From contig NC_087062.1 in assembly GCF_963678635.1 (NCBI RefSeq), positions 37,658,518-37,722,517 on the forward strand: DNA of 64,000 nt, written 5' to 3'. A program made the translations under genes and the position numbers. The DNA comes from Symsagittifera roscoffensis (lineage: Eukaryota; Xenacoelomorpha; Acoela; Convolutidae). The notes under the pieces were generated by a model. That model was not told the DNA's origin. It saw only the letters and a program-made list of their open reading frames with translations, and made no database searches. Of the stretch, positions 1-12,550 are shown in pieces (position 1 is the first letter of the stretch; the number at the start of each line of letters is the position of its first letter).

Positions 1-44
1 AGGCATCCCCTCCACGCACAATCTCCACGCCATTCCCAAGCTAG

Positions 45-209
45 ATCAGACACAAAAGAAGTTCTCCCCGAAGAACAGAAAAACCTGACATAGCCAACCA
101 TTCTGAAATCAGAATTGATTTTGTTGCAAAGACTCAGTCGTTGTCACAAGAAGAAGCGGAAGAAAATTATGATGTTCGCCAAATACCAACGTCCATCATC
201 CACCCTTGA
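45..209 (+). pseudogene. 3' tail of a retroelement ORF just before an LTR
   Basis: An open frame of about 54 codons runs from just after a TAG at 42 to a TGA at 207-209, and an LTR begins 45 bp later. The peptide is charged (SSPRR near the start, QEEAEEN near the end), unlike the AT-rich noise around it. A terminal ORF ending immediately before a 3' LTR is normal LTR-element architecture. A short RSSPR-like patch also occurs near the C-terminus of pol in the element at 10.4-20.9 kb (about 20.5 kb), so this may be the pol end of a related copy lacking an env-like ORF. That link is weak. The rest of the element would lie to the left of the window. Confidence 0.4.
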
Positions 210-254
210 ATTACAGAAGAACTGTTCTAAAAAACTCTGTAAAACCCGGATGGG

Positions 255-662
255 TGGAACCTGATCTAAACTATATTTTATGATTGGATAAATTAAATGT
301 TTTACCAATGTAAAGTATTTAATATTAACCAATCATGATCCATCTAACTAACAACCCACTTATTTGTAAGTGCTGAAGTTACTTGTAATTTCAGCACCAG
401 AGAGATTTGAATTTAACTTAGAAATTAGTTGGACTCTCCCGAGCACTTCAGCAACCGCAATAAACCAGTATACCCTAGATCTATTGAGCCTAGCAGAGAC
501 TAGTTAAACAACCTGAGACTAGATAGTATAAGAGTAAGATTAGGATCGGTATTAGACTAAGAAGTTGCACGAATCTATCCGGCCGAAAATAAGATAGCGT
601 GACGAGCAGACGGTGTACCCTATCCGAAATTACTCTATGAGTTACACTTCGGTCCTAACTCA
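255..662 (+). mobile_element. LTR, copy 1 (3' LTR of a truncated element)
   Basis: Begins TGGAACC and ends TAACTCA (TG...CA termini). It is clearly similar along its length to 10428-10803 and, in reverse, to 34175-34513. Shared blocks include AACCAATCA, the TAAGTGCTGAA...TTTCAGCAC inverted repeat, the AGATCTATT block, CTATCCGGCCGAAA and ACTCTATGAGT. It follows an ORF tail and is followed by unrelated sequence, so it reads as the 3' LTR of an element lying off the left edge. Confidence 0.75.
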
Positions 663-762
663 ATTTCGATATCTTATTGGATTTGAAATGACGGCAAGTG
701 GAAAAAGTTTTGAAACTTCTTTTAGATTTTCAGATTTTTCAAAAAAAGAAAATCACCTCTAC

Positions 763-1147
763 CTGTTGTGATTTCTTCTTTGCAATGTCCACAGCTTTTC
801 GTCTTTTCGGTATTTCCGGCAACATGTATGCATTTTGAGCAAAATAGTTTTGCATCTCTCGTGAAGATCGAGTCGTTATTTATTTGAATGTCACAGGAAG
901 AACATCGAACGCATTCGCTGTGATATTTTACTCCATAGAGTGTGACTTCCTGAAAAATTTTCAAAAACTAAAGTATACGAGATGAAATTTCCTTTTAATT
1001 GAAACATAAGGTTAGCGTTTTGCGCTATATGTGACATTTATGATGAGATGTATAGTGTATATTTGCTTCTTTTACCTGTTCTTTGATAGGTTGCTCACAT
1101 CGGATGCAGAGGTCCCATGCATACTCTTGATCTGTTCTGCCCGCCGA
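763..1147 (-). CDS. LIM-domain protein, two internal exons (partial gene)
   Basis: Two minus-strand exons, 1147-1076 and 949-763, join in phase 0. Both have AG acceptors (TTTTTCAG type) and GT donors. The junction completes a LIM zinc finger: C-x2-C (CIRC) in the first exon, then H-x2-C-x2-C-x2-C (HSECVRCSSC) and C-x2-C (CSKC) in the second. Spacing is C-x2-C-x16-H-x2-C-x2-C-x2-C-x17-C-x2-C, which fits the family. The second exon ends just after the first C-x2-C (CGHC) of another LIM domain, so at least two tandem LIM domains are encoded. LIM domains bind protein partners, commonly at actin structures or in nuclear complexes. The subfamily cannot be told from this fragment. Neighbouring exons were not recognised. 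The LTR at 255-662 lies on the 3' side, so it is probably in the next intron or beyond the gene. Confidence 0.75.
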
Positions 1148-1149
1148 CT

Positions 1150-4100
1150 GAAAAATTTTTTAAAACTCGGTGAATGTGAATTACACAAGCGACAAGCAAC
1201 GTGTTATAATTGGACAAAACAACATTATCTGGCAAACATTTTTTCTTACAGGAAGTTATAGAAGTACTAGATCTAATTTTTCCACCGAATATGGCATGGC
1301 AATGGCGCTGAGCCAAGCCAATCTACTTGTAACTGGTTTCTTTGTATTGTTTCGCCAGATTTTTAATTATTACTCTTTTGGTTAAATGGTGCTCAACTTA
1401 ATATTTATTAGGAAATACTGACTGCTTAATGATTTATAGCATTTTCAGAAAATGTTTTTTTGATTGAATGATTTTTTTAAAGAAAATGAGCATATTTTTC
1501 GACACAGGAAATTCAAATATCTTTTGCTTTACAAAAATATATGCTTTTGATCTGGAGTAGGTCATGGCATCGTGGAAACAGTGCTTTATAATCTGTTTTT
1601 TCATGAGACAGGTTTGTTATGAAAAAGCTTGTGGAAATGAGTTTATGAAAAAACTTCAGTAAAAATGGTTTCTCAAAAGATCTTAAGAATCAAATTTACT
1701 GACGGAAGGATCTCAAGCCTGAAAAATGTTATAAAAAAACACTGTATTAAATTATTTTCCAATATTAAAAATGGCTGACGTGCTTTCGATTTCAACCTCC
1801 ATAAATTTAGGAGCTCATTAAAAAAATTAATCGATTTTTATTCAGGTATTATTAAACTTGCAAGAGAAAGTGTCTTGTATTTGGGAGCTAGACTTTTTTT
1901 CCCGTTAACAACTTTTCTTACAAATCTATAAGTAATTGAGCTTGCTTTATCATTGAACCTTAAGAACTTTAAGGTTCTCTAAGGCTCCTTCACATTTGGC
2001 ATTGAGATTTTTTTTCCAATTTATCAATTTTAATTATAATTGACAGTCTTCCTGTAGATTTGTCACTTCACCAAATCAATTTTTGATTAAGTTCTAATTT
2101 TTTTTTCATTAAAATGGTTTCGGGCTAAAATTTATTGACATAATCAAATTATTTGTGTTTCAGGCTGAAATTTTTAGACTTAGTCAAATTATTTTGGGTC
2201 GTTGAAACGCAAAACTTGATATTAATTAGAAAAAAAACTCAAGAGTAATTTCAAATTTTAAACTCATTTGCTCAAAATTTTTGAAGACCACAGTTTTTTT
2301 CTTGCCTATTTTTGAAGGCATATTTTTTTTGCTTTCCACTCAACTTCTTCTCTACCCATTTTTCAGTTTAGTGGTTGCTCGTTAAATGATATTTAAAAGT
2401 CCTTCAATGCTGGTTGTTGTGTTTCTCATTTGCTTTTGTGAAATTAAACAATTTTGTTTTTCAAAAACTTCCAAAATTGCTTTTTTCAAATATATAAAAA
2501 AAATTTCCTAATCGTTGTTTCTGTCTTATTGTTGTGTTTCTTTTTGCTTTTGTAAAATTAAAGGATTTTTTCAAATATACAATTTTTTTAACCGTGTTTT
2601 TCATCATTTTGTTGTGTTTCTTTTTTGTTTTTGTGAAATTAAACATTTTTTTTTTCAAAAAAGTTTTAAAACTGATTTTTTTTTCAAAAACATATTTTTT
2701 CCTAGCCTTGGTTTATGCACACACGATGAGAAAAGATTATACAATTGTCAGTTGCATTGTATTTTTGTTTTGTTTTGAATATGCTACGCGCGATAGCAGA
2801 AACTGAGCTATCATTTGAAAAATGAAATTTGCTAAGTAAAAACGAAACTGGCAAATCATTTTCATAACTATTATCAGTGTATTAAGTTTATTTTTTATGC
2901 ATGTGATTTTTTAAATACAATGAAGGCAATCAAAATTTTGGAGTATTGAGGTTGTTTTCAAAAGTTGGGAAGTTTTTGGTTGAAGTTAAATTGACTCAGC
3001 AGCCTCTAAAAACTTCAGTGCAGTAAAAAAAATGTTGCAATTAAGTTTTCTGGTGTTAATTGGTTTTTTCGCAATGGTAAATAAAAAAACTCAAAAACTC
3101 CAGTTTTTTTTGAGTTAATTTTTTTGAGTAAACAAATAAACGAACGCCTAATTAAAGCAATTAGCTAATGCTAATAGGATCACATACTTATCGCTACGCT
3201 TCCGTTCAAAAAACCTAAATTATCCAGTGTGCATTTTAAGCGGAATCAACAAAACATAATTTGCGTACACATTGCAACTGTCATCTAGTCGAATTGGAGT
3301 GGAGCAAGCGTTCACTGCATGCCTATTCAGCGTTTTAGCTAATTATAACAAAGAAATTCACAAAAAAAAAACACGATAAAAATAAAACACTAAAAGTGAG
3401 GATTCGCGCCCATCATGCGATCAATATTCAATCAGTTTCTGTAAATTCAACAATTTTATTCCGATGCAAACTTGATATCTAGTCTGAAACCCAATTTTTT
3501 TCAAAATCGTGGTGAAAAAAAACGAACAAAAGTTATAATTAGCGGGACATCTTTTTTCGTCTCACTTACTTAGTAGACGACGGAACATTTATGCTTGTGA
3601 TGGTTTGTTCAGACCAATTTGTTTTTTCTACTACAATAAAGATATCAAATCATTAAGCTCCAATCCAAAAGAATGTTTTTTTTCTCGCAATCAATTTAAT
3701 AATTTTCTGATAGTTTGTACAAGGTTAGTTTGGCCATCATCCGGGACTAATTTATGCAAAATAAAAATATCTGCGATGCTGAAAACGTACACAGGAATTG
3801 CATATGCGTGGCTCAATCTTGAACTCGAATTCAACTGGTGTAGGGTGTAGTGGTACTGAGTTAATGGAGTTAGTAATTCAGGAAATTAAACAATTTTTAA
3901 TTTCGATTTTTCTGATTTCGTCCAAACTTCTGTAGGTTTACCTGTCGGGCGTTTTGGTGAAACCAATTTTTTTTACAATTGTTCCACATTTGTTGCACTC
4001 ATTTTCGAGTAGCAGAATTCATAGTGTTTCAAACATTATATGTTCAAATCAATTCTTTCTTTTTTGGCTGATTTTGTTAGTGTTTATAAATAATTTCAAG

Positions 4101-5850
4101 CAACTCAGTGTCGTGACTAGGTTTGAGCATTTTTGTAGTATATCGATTCAAGGTGATGGCATATCCTAATATTTTGAATATAATTCTCATCGAGTTCGAA
4201 TAAACAACATCGAACTCAATGAGACGGTTTTTTTTCTGGTTTAGGCTAAAAAGCCTAAAACTTGGCTAAAAAGCCTATTTTGTAAAACTTGTGTAGTTTT
4301 ACTTAGCTGAGTACAACGTGTGTCTGATATACGAGGTGTTTCTGGCGTAAATTTTTTGGTCGCACCGGTCGTAAACTGCCAAGATTTGGTCGCTCCGGTC
4401 TTAGTTTAAGTGAAAGATCGCGACCAGGTGAAAAACTTACTTGTACAATAGGAAAAGAGGAGACGCTGAATGATAATTTTGAAGTCATTACGAAAGGATG
4501 ACAGAGCAAGAAAGTATAGTCAAAGAAACTAAATACGCATCTTTTATTTGCTGATGTTGTTTATTCGAACTCAACATTGTAAATTGTGTAGTTTAGAAAT
4601 ACTTTAAAGAGTTGCGTTGAGAAATTTCTAAATAACAAATGTAGCTAATGCATTTGGTTTCAAAAAATGAAGTAATTAGGTCGCAATATTACGCAAGAAT
4701 TATACCTAAAACATCGATTTTTTTTCTGGTTTAATTAACATTTCAGTTGCTTAAGAACGGTCGCACAAGTTACTTGATATGGCCATGCTATTCTCAAAGC
4801 TCGCCAAAAAAGTTTTTGGACAAAACTTTCAAAAAATACTCAAAAATGTCATTTTCATTCGGTTTTTTTTTTTCAAAAAGTGTCATTCCGCATCCCGCTC
4901 AAAATGCTAAAAACAAACCCTGTTTTGCATTAAAAAATTATGCGCTGCATGCAAACATTTAAAAAAAATCGGCATAAGTGCTTTTCTAGGAGTTTTTTGG
5001 AAGGTTTTGACAAAAAAAAAAACGAATTTTCTGGCGCGCTTCAAGAATACCATGATAACTTCGGGTTTTATTGCAACTGCTATTGAACGATTAAAATTTA
5101 AATTTAGCCTAAAAACTACAATATTTTATTTGTTTTTGAAAAGCTTGCAAGATCTCTCTGAAACTTATAAAAAATGTCGACGAAAATATTGAAAAAAGCC
5201 AATTTGAAAAACAGTTCCTACAATTATTGCTCTGCGTTTAAAATGTAAACAAGCCCATTACGGTCGCTTTAATTTCCATAGAAATCAAACTTTCCCTTAC
5301 TTCCAGCATTTTCAATCTGAATGTTTTCAAAGACTTTCACGACTATCATGAAACTAAAGTTCTTTTGTTATGGTCTTTTTCAAATTTTTTTCATAAATAA
5401 CAGCCCTGTTTGGTTAAAAAAGGTCACAACTATATTACCGAGCTAACAAATATATACCAGTTAGCTGTTTCTGATTAACCATACTTTTCTCATTGAAAAA
5501 TCTTTCAATTAAGTCAGATATTTGGTACAGTTGTAAAAATACATCAGTTTTTACCAAGTCACAAAATGCACGAACATCCCTGTACCCGCAACCATATTCG
5601 TTAGGTAGATTTCGTTAACCCACGTCCACTCGAAAGGTTTTCATTTATATCACAATGGGTCTCATCACTAACTAAGCCTTCCTTAAAAGTTGAGGTTGTT
5701 TACGATACTTACCATAGTGCCAAACTTTTACTTAGTTTTCACTATGGACTGGCTCCGAATAAAACTTTTTCAAACCCGCCTTCCCTGCATACATATGGGT
5801 GAGGAACAGCTTTTGCTCTTCTAACGAATTTTTTCTCCAGAGCGACATTA
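1150..5850. other. AT-rich region without a recognisable gene
   Basis: Homopolymer-rich intronic or intergenic DNA. Short open frames exist on both strands, but none shows a domain, biased composition or splice-consistent continuation. The only internal structure seen is the degenerate repeat at 2405-2690. It could be the 5' intron or upstream region of the LIM gene. Confidence 0.5.
2405..2690. repeat. Degenerate T-rich repeat, about three units
   Basis: The block TTGTTGTGTTTCT...TTTTGTGAAATTAAA recurs at about 2413, 2530 and 2611 with T-rich spacers of changing length. Open frames across it are low-complexity Phe or Lys runs and are not credible proteins. Confidence 0.5.
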
Positions 5851-8340
5851 TTTTTTTATGGCGAGTACAACAAACCTTCGAAGTTTTTTCACTCCACTCT
5901 ATTGTAAATTAACCAACAGTTTTAATCTTCTGAAATTTGTGAATACCAATTTTACTCTGAATTATATAACTCGTTTTTTAGGACGGCTACTACTAGACCG
6001 TTTTAACACTTCACAAAAACGTTTACTGCTTACAACGATGTACAAATCGTCGATGGCGTTTTTGATGAGTAAATCTTCAGTGACGAACTGATCATTATTC
6101 TGTTTGTTGGATTTCTGAACGGTGACAAACCCCAACCTGTCCTCATACACTTCATTTGCGATAACCATGACAAGGTTCTTGAAAATCTGAAGACCCCGAC
6201 GTCACCTTTTTTTGTCAAATCAGAAATTACTAGGGCAAGGAACACAATGGACGAAGTATTACCGTTTGAAGACGACGACGAATAGTTCCCGCAACCACAC
6301 AATTCTGTTAAAATTTTTTCACGTCCACATTAGTTTTAACGTCAAACTGGCCACTTTCCCCAATTATTCATTTCTACCTTTTGGAGCAATAACAGTGCGA
6401 CTTGCATTTCTTGAGCGACAACTATTTTCCCCCAATGCATTGCCCGAACTACAGACAAAAATATTACTTCATTTCTAACGAGACCGATGGAAGCCTCGAT
6501 GGCGAGCTCGATTTTTTCAACAGCTAGGTACCTGAATAACACCCGTTTTATCTATCTCTTCATTCAACAATTTAATCAATCAATCAGTCAACCAATGATT
6601 CAACCAATCAACCGTTTCAATACTCTGTGTTGAAAAATCAAAATTTTTCTGGCCTCATCTTCATGTAGCAAATCAACCCTCTTTTCTTACACCTAGCTCT
6701 TACTGACTCTCTAATTCTCATTCATTTCACAAAAAGCTAATAGTCACTTGAAAAAAAAAACGTTTTTCTTGTCAGGAAATGTTGATCCGAATCAGCACTG
6801 AGAAATTTCGGCAACCCACTTGTGGCCAGTTTTATCAAGCTACTTTTTCCATCCTTTGATTAAACTTCAGTTACGCCCCTTCACCTCAGGGAATGAGCTT
6901 CACGCAAAAAGATGAAAATAAAACGGCCTCTAGAACCCTAATTTTGTCAGATTTTTTCTTTTTTAAAATTGGCTAGTTACATTCTCCTTAAAACAGGAAT
7001 TACTTAAAGTGATCCCAGATATTGTACTTTTTTTTTGCTTTTCATTTCAAAGCTGTTTCTAGCTCTATTCTTCACTTCTAAGAAAAAAGTTTTTTCACGA
7101 TTTCTTTTAGATTCTTAAGATTACCTTGGCATCACATGCAGAACTACTGTAGTAAGTTCAACGCCTGGAAGGAAAGATTTCAACAAAAATTCCGAAAATT
7201 GCCAAATGCCAAATTTTGTATTGTTCGAAATTTTTTGGGCGATACTCAAGCAAAACTCGAGAAAAACAGTTTTCAAGTCCAAAATTCGAAAAGAAATTTT
7301 TATGCCCACAACCTATTCGAAGGTTCAAGAAAAAAACATCATTTAACCACACAATTTGGTGCAACAGACACAATTAGCATATTTGAAACCAGCTATTCAC
7401 GGAAAGATGCATTTTTCAAGGTTTTCCCTGATAAGGTTTTTAAGTTTCTCTCCACGAAACAAGTTTTTCTCCAGACATTTCTGTAGAATTTGGTTTCATG
7501 TCACTTCACACAAATCAAAAATACGGAAAAGTTTAAACCTCATTCACAATTGAGCGAAAACTCACTTTTGTACCAGCACGACAAAAGATTCAACGCGGCT
7601 TGCCCACAGCACAGGCTGCCTTGAATGAACTCTCGATTTATAATAAAAAACCCAACTACCCTCGTGAATTGTCAAAAACGCTGGTTTTTTTACAATCTCT
7701 TGACACTCCCTTTATGAAGGAAAAAAAATGATTTAAAAAAATTTGAGTAAACTGCTGAGATGCGTCCAGCTTAAGAGACACTGAAACTTTAAAGCTGACC
7801 TGCCTTATCAATTTTTGGGAGTAGGAAGCTCAGCAATTGCAAATACTCAGCTTCGGCCAGCGCGATCCAACGATTCACCCTGCAGGCACGCAAATGACGA
7901 TTTGTTATAACAGTGGCAGCATGAAGTGGATGCTTGAAACTTACAGGAGAGTCGTGCACAGCCAACGCCCTTATGACCCACATCCAGCGATGATCCTGTC
8001 TCTTGCTCATGTCTCTCAGCCCACGGTTTTGCAAAGCCGTAATCATTTTCTACAAAAAGTTTCTAGGGCTCTTTCACAGCGGATACTAAAACGAATCTTC
8101 CTCGGCGCGTAACGATTTTCCTTTCCCATACTACCAACTTTCAAACCACAAGCCTCCCAGCCAAAAACTTGTGCAGGAACACTATTTAAAAAAAAAATCC
8201 AACACAGGATGTCCGCAAATCGCAGGCTGGAACAATACTCTCGTTGCCGAAGGGGTGAAAAAACGAAGGCCATCCACGAAACATTCAGGAGGTCTTTGTC
8301 TCACTAGAACTAAGAAAAAGCGGGGACAAGTAAGCAATTT
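5850..8340. other. No supported gene; simple-sequence patches
   Basis: Contains an AATC/CAAC-rich patch at about 6560-6615. Minus-strand frames at 5.96-6.54 kb look slightly less random than the background, but they shift frame and match no family I recognise. Base composition becomes more GC-rich from about 7.8 kb, approaching the gag fragment next to it, so part of 7.8-8.3 kb may also be retroelement-derived. Confidence 0.35.
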
Positions 8341-8724
8341 TTATGAACGCCCTAGAGCAGTTCCACGCCGAAAAATCAGATAAAGTTTCCCTCCTCTCCT
8401 AAGGACATCTTGGAAACATAAACGTCCTCTTCCACTTTCAATTGAGCCTGCGTCCACCAAGCCCGTAGAGATGTCGGACAGTTCCGACATCTCCTCTCGG
8501 TCCAGTGTCCCGGTGGAAGTGACAAAATCTTGGCCTTGTTCTACCGGAGTAGATTCATTCGCCAGACTTCTGTTTCCTCTCCCCTCCGGTCCATGTATTT
8601 CCCGGTTCTCATTCATGGCCTTTTCGCTTCTAGCATAGCTTTTCGCTCTTCTGAGGACTTTTGACTTTTGCAGGGTTTCATCAAAACCCTTCGCAGTCAA
8701 CTCGTCGGGAACCTCGCATTTCAA
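8341..8724 (-). pseudogene. Ty3/gypsy gag N-terminal fragment
   Basis: A 127-codon minus-strand frame. Its middle part (about 8625-8465) matches the N-terminal region of the intact polyprotein starting at 56856, including blocks like ESTPVEQG, STGTLDREEM and SELSDIS. The DNA match is also high. An upstream stretch (MNEN...EGRG versus MNDN...EGRG) aligns too. Outside this block no gag, pol or LTR could be traced, so it is a short inverted scrap of a related element. Ends are approximate: the frame given is longer than the recognisable match. Confidence 0.65.
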
Positions 8725-8729
8725 GCTCT

Positions 8730-10290
8730 CTCAAAATTGTAACGTCCAATGCCGTGACGGGCCCTGCAATTTACTGCTCTGAGAAAATTCTTGATAATTT
8801 CTGCTTCTTTTCGATGGCTTGGGTAACGCATCTAAAAATCGCAAAACCTTATAGGCACTCGACACACCGCCTAACTCGTTCAAAAACTCGGGACGGAACT
8901 GAGCATCTCCTCCGATTCTATTGACTGAATGTCGAAATACGCTCGCACTTTCCCTTACAAAGCAATTTTACCCGCAAACAAAACCAGTTTTATTCCTGGC
9001 GCAGACAAAATCAACCTCGAAAAAATCGGCCCGAAGTTTATCTATTTCAACTAGCAGACCACCTGGGCCGCGGAACCTTCTAGGTGTAGGAAAAAATCCT
9101 TCTCTATTAACATTCAATCGGAATCATCAACTATCAACTAAAGATTTACAATAGCTTTTTTAGCTTCTTTCTCATCATTAGCCCCAAACTCATTTACAAT
9201 TAACTCGAAAAAATTCTGTGATTTCGGTTTTGTAAATAAACTAAACCGTCCAGATATTTTGATAATTAAAACTTAACTAACCTACATCTGTAATTACTTT
9301 ACAAATACCTTCACAAGTTGTTAGCCAACCTGAGGTTGACAGGCAATCGAAGAAAGCAATCAGAAAACTCAAATATATTTTATATTCTCAAAATACGAAT
9401 GATATCCCCTGACGGCACAAACCGAACAAACAAAGCTTATTACCATTTCGCCGCATTTTGCTTGACCTCATTAGTGATTTTGTTTCCTATTTTTCTCCTA
9501 ATTATACCCTTTTACAAAACCCATTTTTATCACTAACAGGCTCTGAAATAAATTCTAAGAAACCATTTTCCACATGCTCGGAGCTGCATTACTATCTACT
9601 GTATTGCAATTACTACATAGACTACGGTTGCTTCGGAACAAACCTACGGAACAAACGGACCAAACGGAACAAACCTACGGAACAAACCTCCAGTATAAAT
9701 GAATCCACTTACCTTACAGCCGGTGTTATTTGATTCAACTCTATCTACTCTCTCTGTTCACTTGTTGTTTACTCTAAAATATGAACTTCGAGATGCCAAT
9801 CAGCATCCGGATAAATAATCTGCCGGAGTTTCTGATCGGGACGTACTTTTCTTCCCAAGGATCAGCGATTGATATGCTCTTCATGTCATGCACGTAACTA
9901 ACGGACCCACGTACAATCAGGAGTAGCATGTTCACACCGGCAAGTCCGAGTGGACATTACTTCATTGTGAGATTGCAGGAGCCAGCGAGGCTTGAAGATG
10001 CTGCGGTATTTTCTATCTCACTCACCCCAACTGATGGTCATGACAGCGGCTATGACAGAAAAAAAAATTTGAAACTTAAAATTGTTTATTTAATGCTTGT
10101 ATATATAAAGTTGAGAAAGCATTTCACAATTGTCAACTTAATAATTGTTTTTCATTTCCACAAAATAGTGTTCGCTGTTAGTAAGCAGAACATGCAAAAG
10201 CATACGTTGCATTCAAGTATTTGATCAAATTGCCATGTTGTTCGATACACTAAAAAAACTCAGTCACAAAAACTAACGATCGGAAATCTT
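8730..10290. other. No supported gene
   Basis: Short frames on both strands lack domains or splice-consistent partners. A small low-complexity repeat lies at 9627-9691. Nothing else is recognisable. Confidence 0.4.
9627..9691. repeat. CGGAACAAAC short tandem repeat
   Basis: CGGAACAAAC-type units (with CCTA and CGGACCAAA variants) repeat about five times. Confidence 0.7.
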
Positions 10291-10302
10291 GGGAATATGC
10301 TC

Positions 10303-10393
10303 AGGGCTCGAAGAATAGCCTTGCGGACAATGCAAGCGCTTTACAATACAAAGACATCGGTTCAAATCCGAAGCAGACAGGTTCCAATTTTCT
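10303..10393 (+). other. tRNA-like sequence (possible SINE head)
   Basis: A box A-like TAGCCTTGCGG is followed about 45 bp later by a box B-like GGTTCAAATCC, matching the internal promoter of tRNA genes. A full cloverleaf with paired acceptor ends could not be drawn, so a tRNA-derived SINE or tRNA pseudogene is likelier than a functional tRNA. It lies just upstream of the LTR at 10428. Confidence 0.35.
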
Positions 10394-10427
10394 CAAAAGT
10401 TCTCGAAAATCAGCAACCTAAGGTTCC

Positions 10428-10803
10428 TGGAACCAGACCCAAACTATATATTATTATTGGTTATAAATTAGATATTTTATCCCTATAAAACATTAAAGAC
10501 TAACCAATCACACTCCATCAAACTAAAAACCTACTTAATTGTAAGTGCTGAAATTACTTGTAATTTCAGCACCAGAGCATTTTGAATTTAACTTACAACT
10601 TAGTTGCTTTCTCCAAGAGAACGACTCGTAACTAAACCAGTATACTCTAGATCTATTAAGACTACAAAATATAAGAGTAAGATTAAATCGGTATTAGACT
10701 AAGAAGTTGCCCGAATCTATCCGGCCGAAATAAGATAGCGTGAAGAGCAGACGGTGCACCTTATCTAAAATTACTCTATGAGTTGACCTTAGAACATAAC
10801 TCA
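10428..10803 (+). mobile_element. 5' LTR, copy 2
   Basis: Starts TGGAACC and ends TAACTCA. It is homologous over its length to the LTRs at 255-662 and 34175-34513. It is followed after two bases by a PBS and then by the element's leader and gag. Confidence 0.8.
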
Positions 10804-10805
10804 TC

Positions 10806-10823
10806 TGGTGCGACCAAAAGTCT
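10806..10823 (+). promoter_or_regulatory. Primer-binding site (tRNA-primed)
   Basis: TGGTGCGACC begins two bases after the LTR. The leading TGG pairs with the CCA end of a tRNA and the position is canonical. The primer tRNA was not identified. Confidence 0.6.
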
Positions 10824-12550
10824 CGAACAAGACCTTAAAAAACAAATAAGCTTAGAACTAACCAAATAGATTAGACTTAGACAAAAAACCTTCTCAAAAA
10901 TGTTATACGACAATAATTTAATTGAAATGTCTCTACGACTCAATAGATCAGAGCCATTATTCCGAACAATACGAGAGCTACCCGGTATTGGAAAAAGACC
11001 TCGGACAAAAGACGATATACGACTTTAAAGGAACTTACCCAAAAGTTTCATGGTCGTACGGCAAAAGCCAACACAAACTTTTATATTTAGAATTTTATTA
11101 GCAATGAATTTAGATTTTCATGTGCAAACATAGAATCTTTGAAGAAAAATCTTCAACGACAATTACAGGCGCTAAACTTATTATTGTACAATAACGACTG
11201 ATAAAACACCCCTAGTTGTTCCTTTCAAATCTGCAGTAAATTTAAAAAGATGTCTGGAAAAAATTTTTATTGAAAATAAAATTATAAAAATTAGTCAGTA
11301 AACACACAAATTGTTAGTAATATATAAATCATCTCTTCATCCCAGCTTCATCACTTAAAACATAACAGCGAATCATAAACCCACTAACATCATCAGAAAT
11401 TAATAAACTAAAAATCATAAATTAAAGCTTAAACTTAAATTATAAAGGCCTATCCTATCCTATTTATTATTTTTCATTAATTAAAATTTTAAGACTTAAC
11501 AGATCATCAAGGCTTTCCTTGGATCCCTAATTCATTTTTACCTAAATTAAATTTAATTTCATTGATTTTCTATCCTGATCATCAAGGCTTATCCTTGGAT
11601 CAATTAGAACAATTTTGTTCTCCCCTACACGATTAATAAAGTGTCTAACGACCTCAAACGTCGATTCACATCCACATTTTTTTCAAGACTCAGGACTAAT
11701 AGAAATTTTTCAGTCACAGTAACCGTTATCATTAAGATAAACAGTGAAGAACTTCGGTTATTCATCCTTCACTTGACCACCCCTGACCCAGGATAATACT
11801 TAAACTTAGTAAGTTTAAAATAGTACCTACCGAACTACTTGTGTTCTAATTATACCTGAACCTTGTGGATCGATTTACTATTCTCCAACCCTTGAACACA
11901 ATCACTACCCTTAAGTGAGATTGAGTAAGTTAACACCTTAATTTAGACTAGCCACGAGAAAGTAACAACCATTCTCAGGAATCGATATATACTTTTCTCT
12001 CCAACCATGAAATACATGACCCAAAAAAGGCTAACCCGAAAAAATCGTAAGAACTAACAGTTTAAAAACATAAAATCGCTAATCCAAATACTGCATCCGT
12101 CATCCTAAACTTTGTGTCACATGACAATTTAGGAAATAAACAAACAATCATACTACACAATTGTGAAATAAACAAAGAAAAATATGACCTCCTAATCACT
12201 CCACACACACAGTCAATAGGATATATCAGAACAAATTGACAAACAATCACAAGAAAAATTTTAAGTAAACAAAGACAGATCACACGAAAAAGATTTTCAA
12301 AACGAAGAAACGCAGTCTCCGATTCAGAAACGAGTAATTTGGAAGAACTTTACAGATAAAAAGAATCCGTAAACAAAAAATACCAAGTTATTGATACACT
12401 AAATTTTTCTGACTCAGAAAGCACATCACAATCATCAATATAAGGAAAACGAAAAAAAGACATACAAAAACAAACCAGTACGTCTATATAACTGGAATCA
12501 ACCATTAAAACACATTGAAAACTACAAATTGACAATTATAAAACACAAAA

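Noticed and set aside
2461-2806. Phe-rich (plus) and Lys-rich (minus) ORFs
   Set aside because: They lie in a T-rich degenerate repeat.
5962-6542. Minus-strand frames with slightly protein-like texture (IANEVYEDRLGF; LAIEASIGLVRNE)
   Set aside because: The frame changes between pieces, no splice-consistent joining was found, and no family was recognised. It could be an old pseudogene but is not supportable.
7136-7486. 116-codon plus-strand ORF
   Set aside because: Composition is that of A/T-rich intergenic DNA, with no domain, no splice context and overlapping frames of similar length on the other strand.
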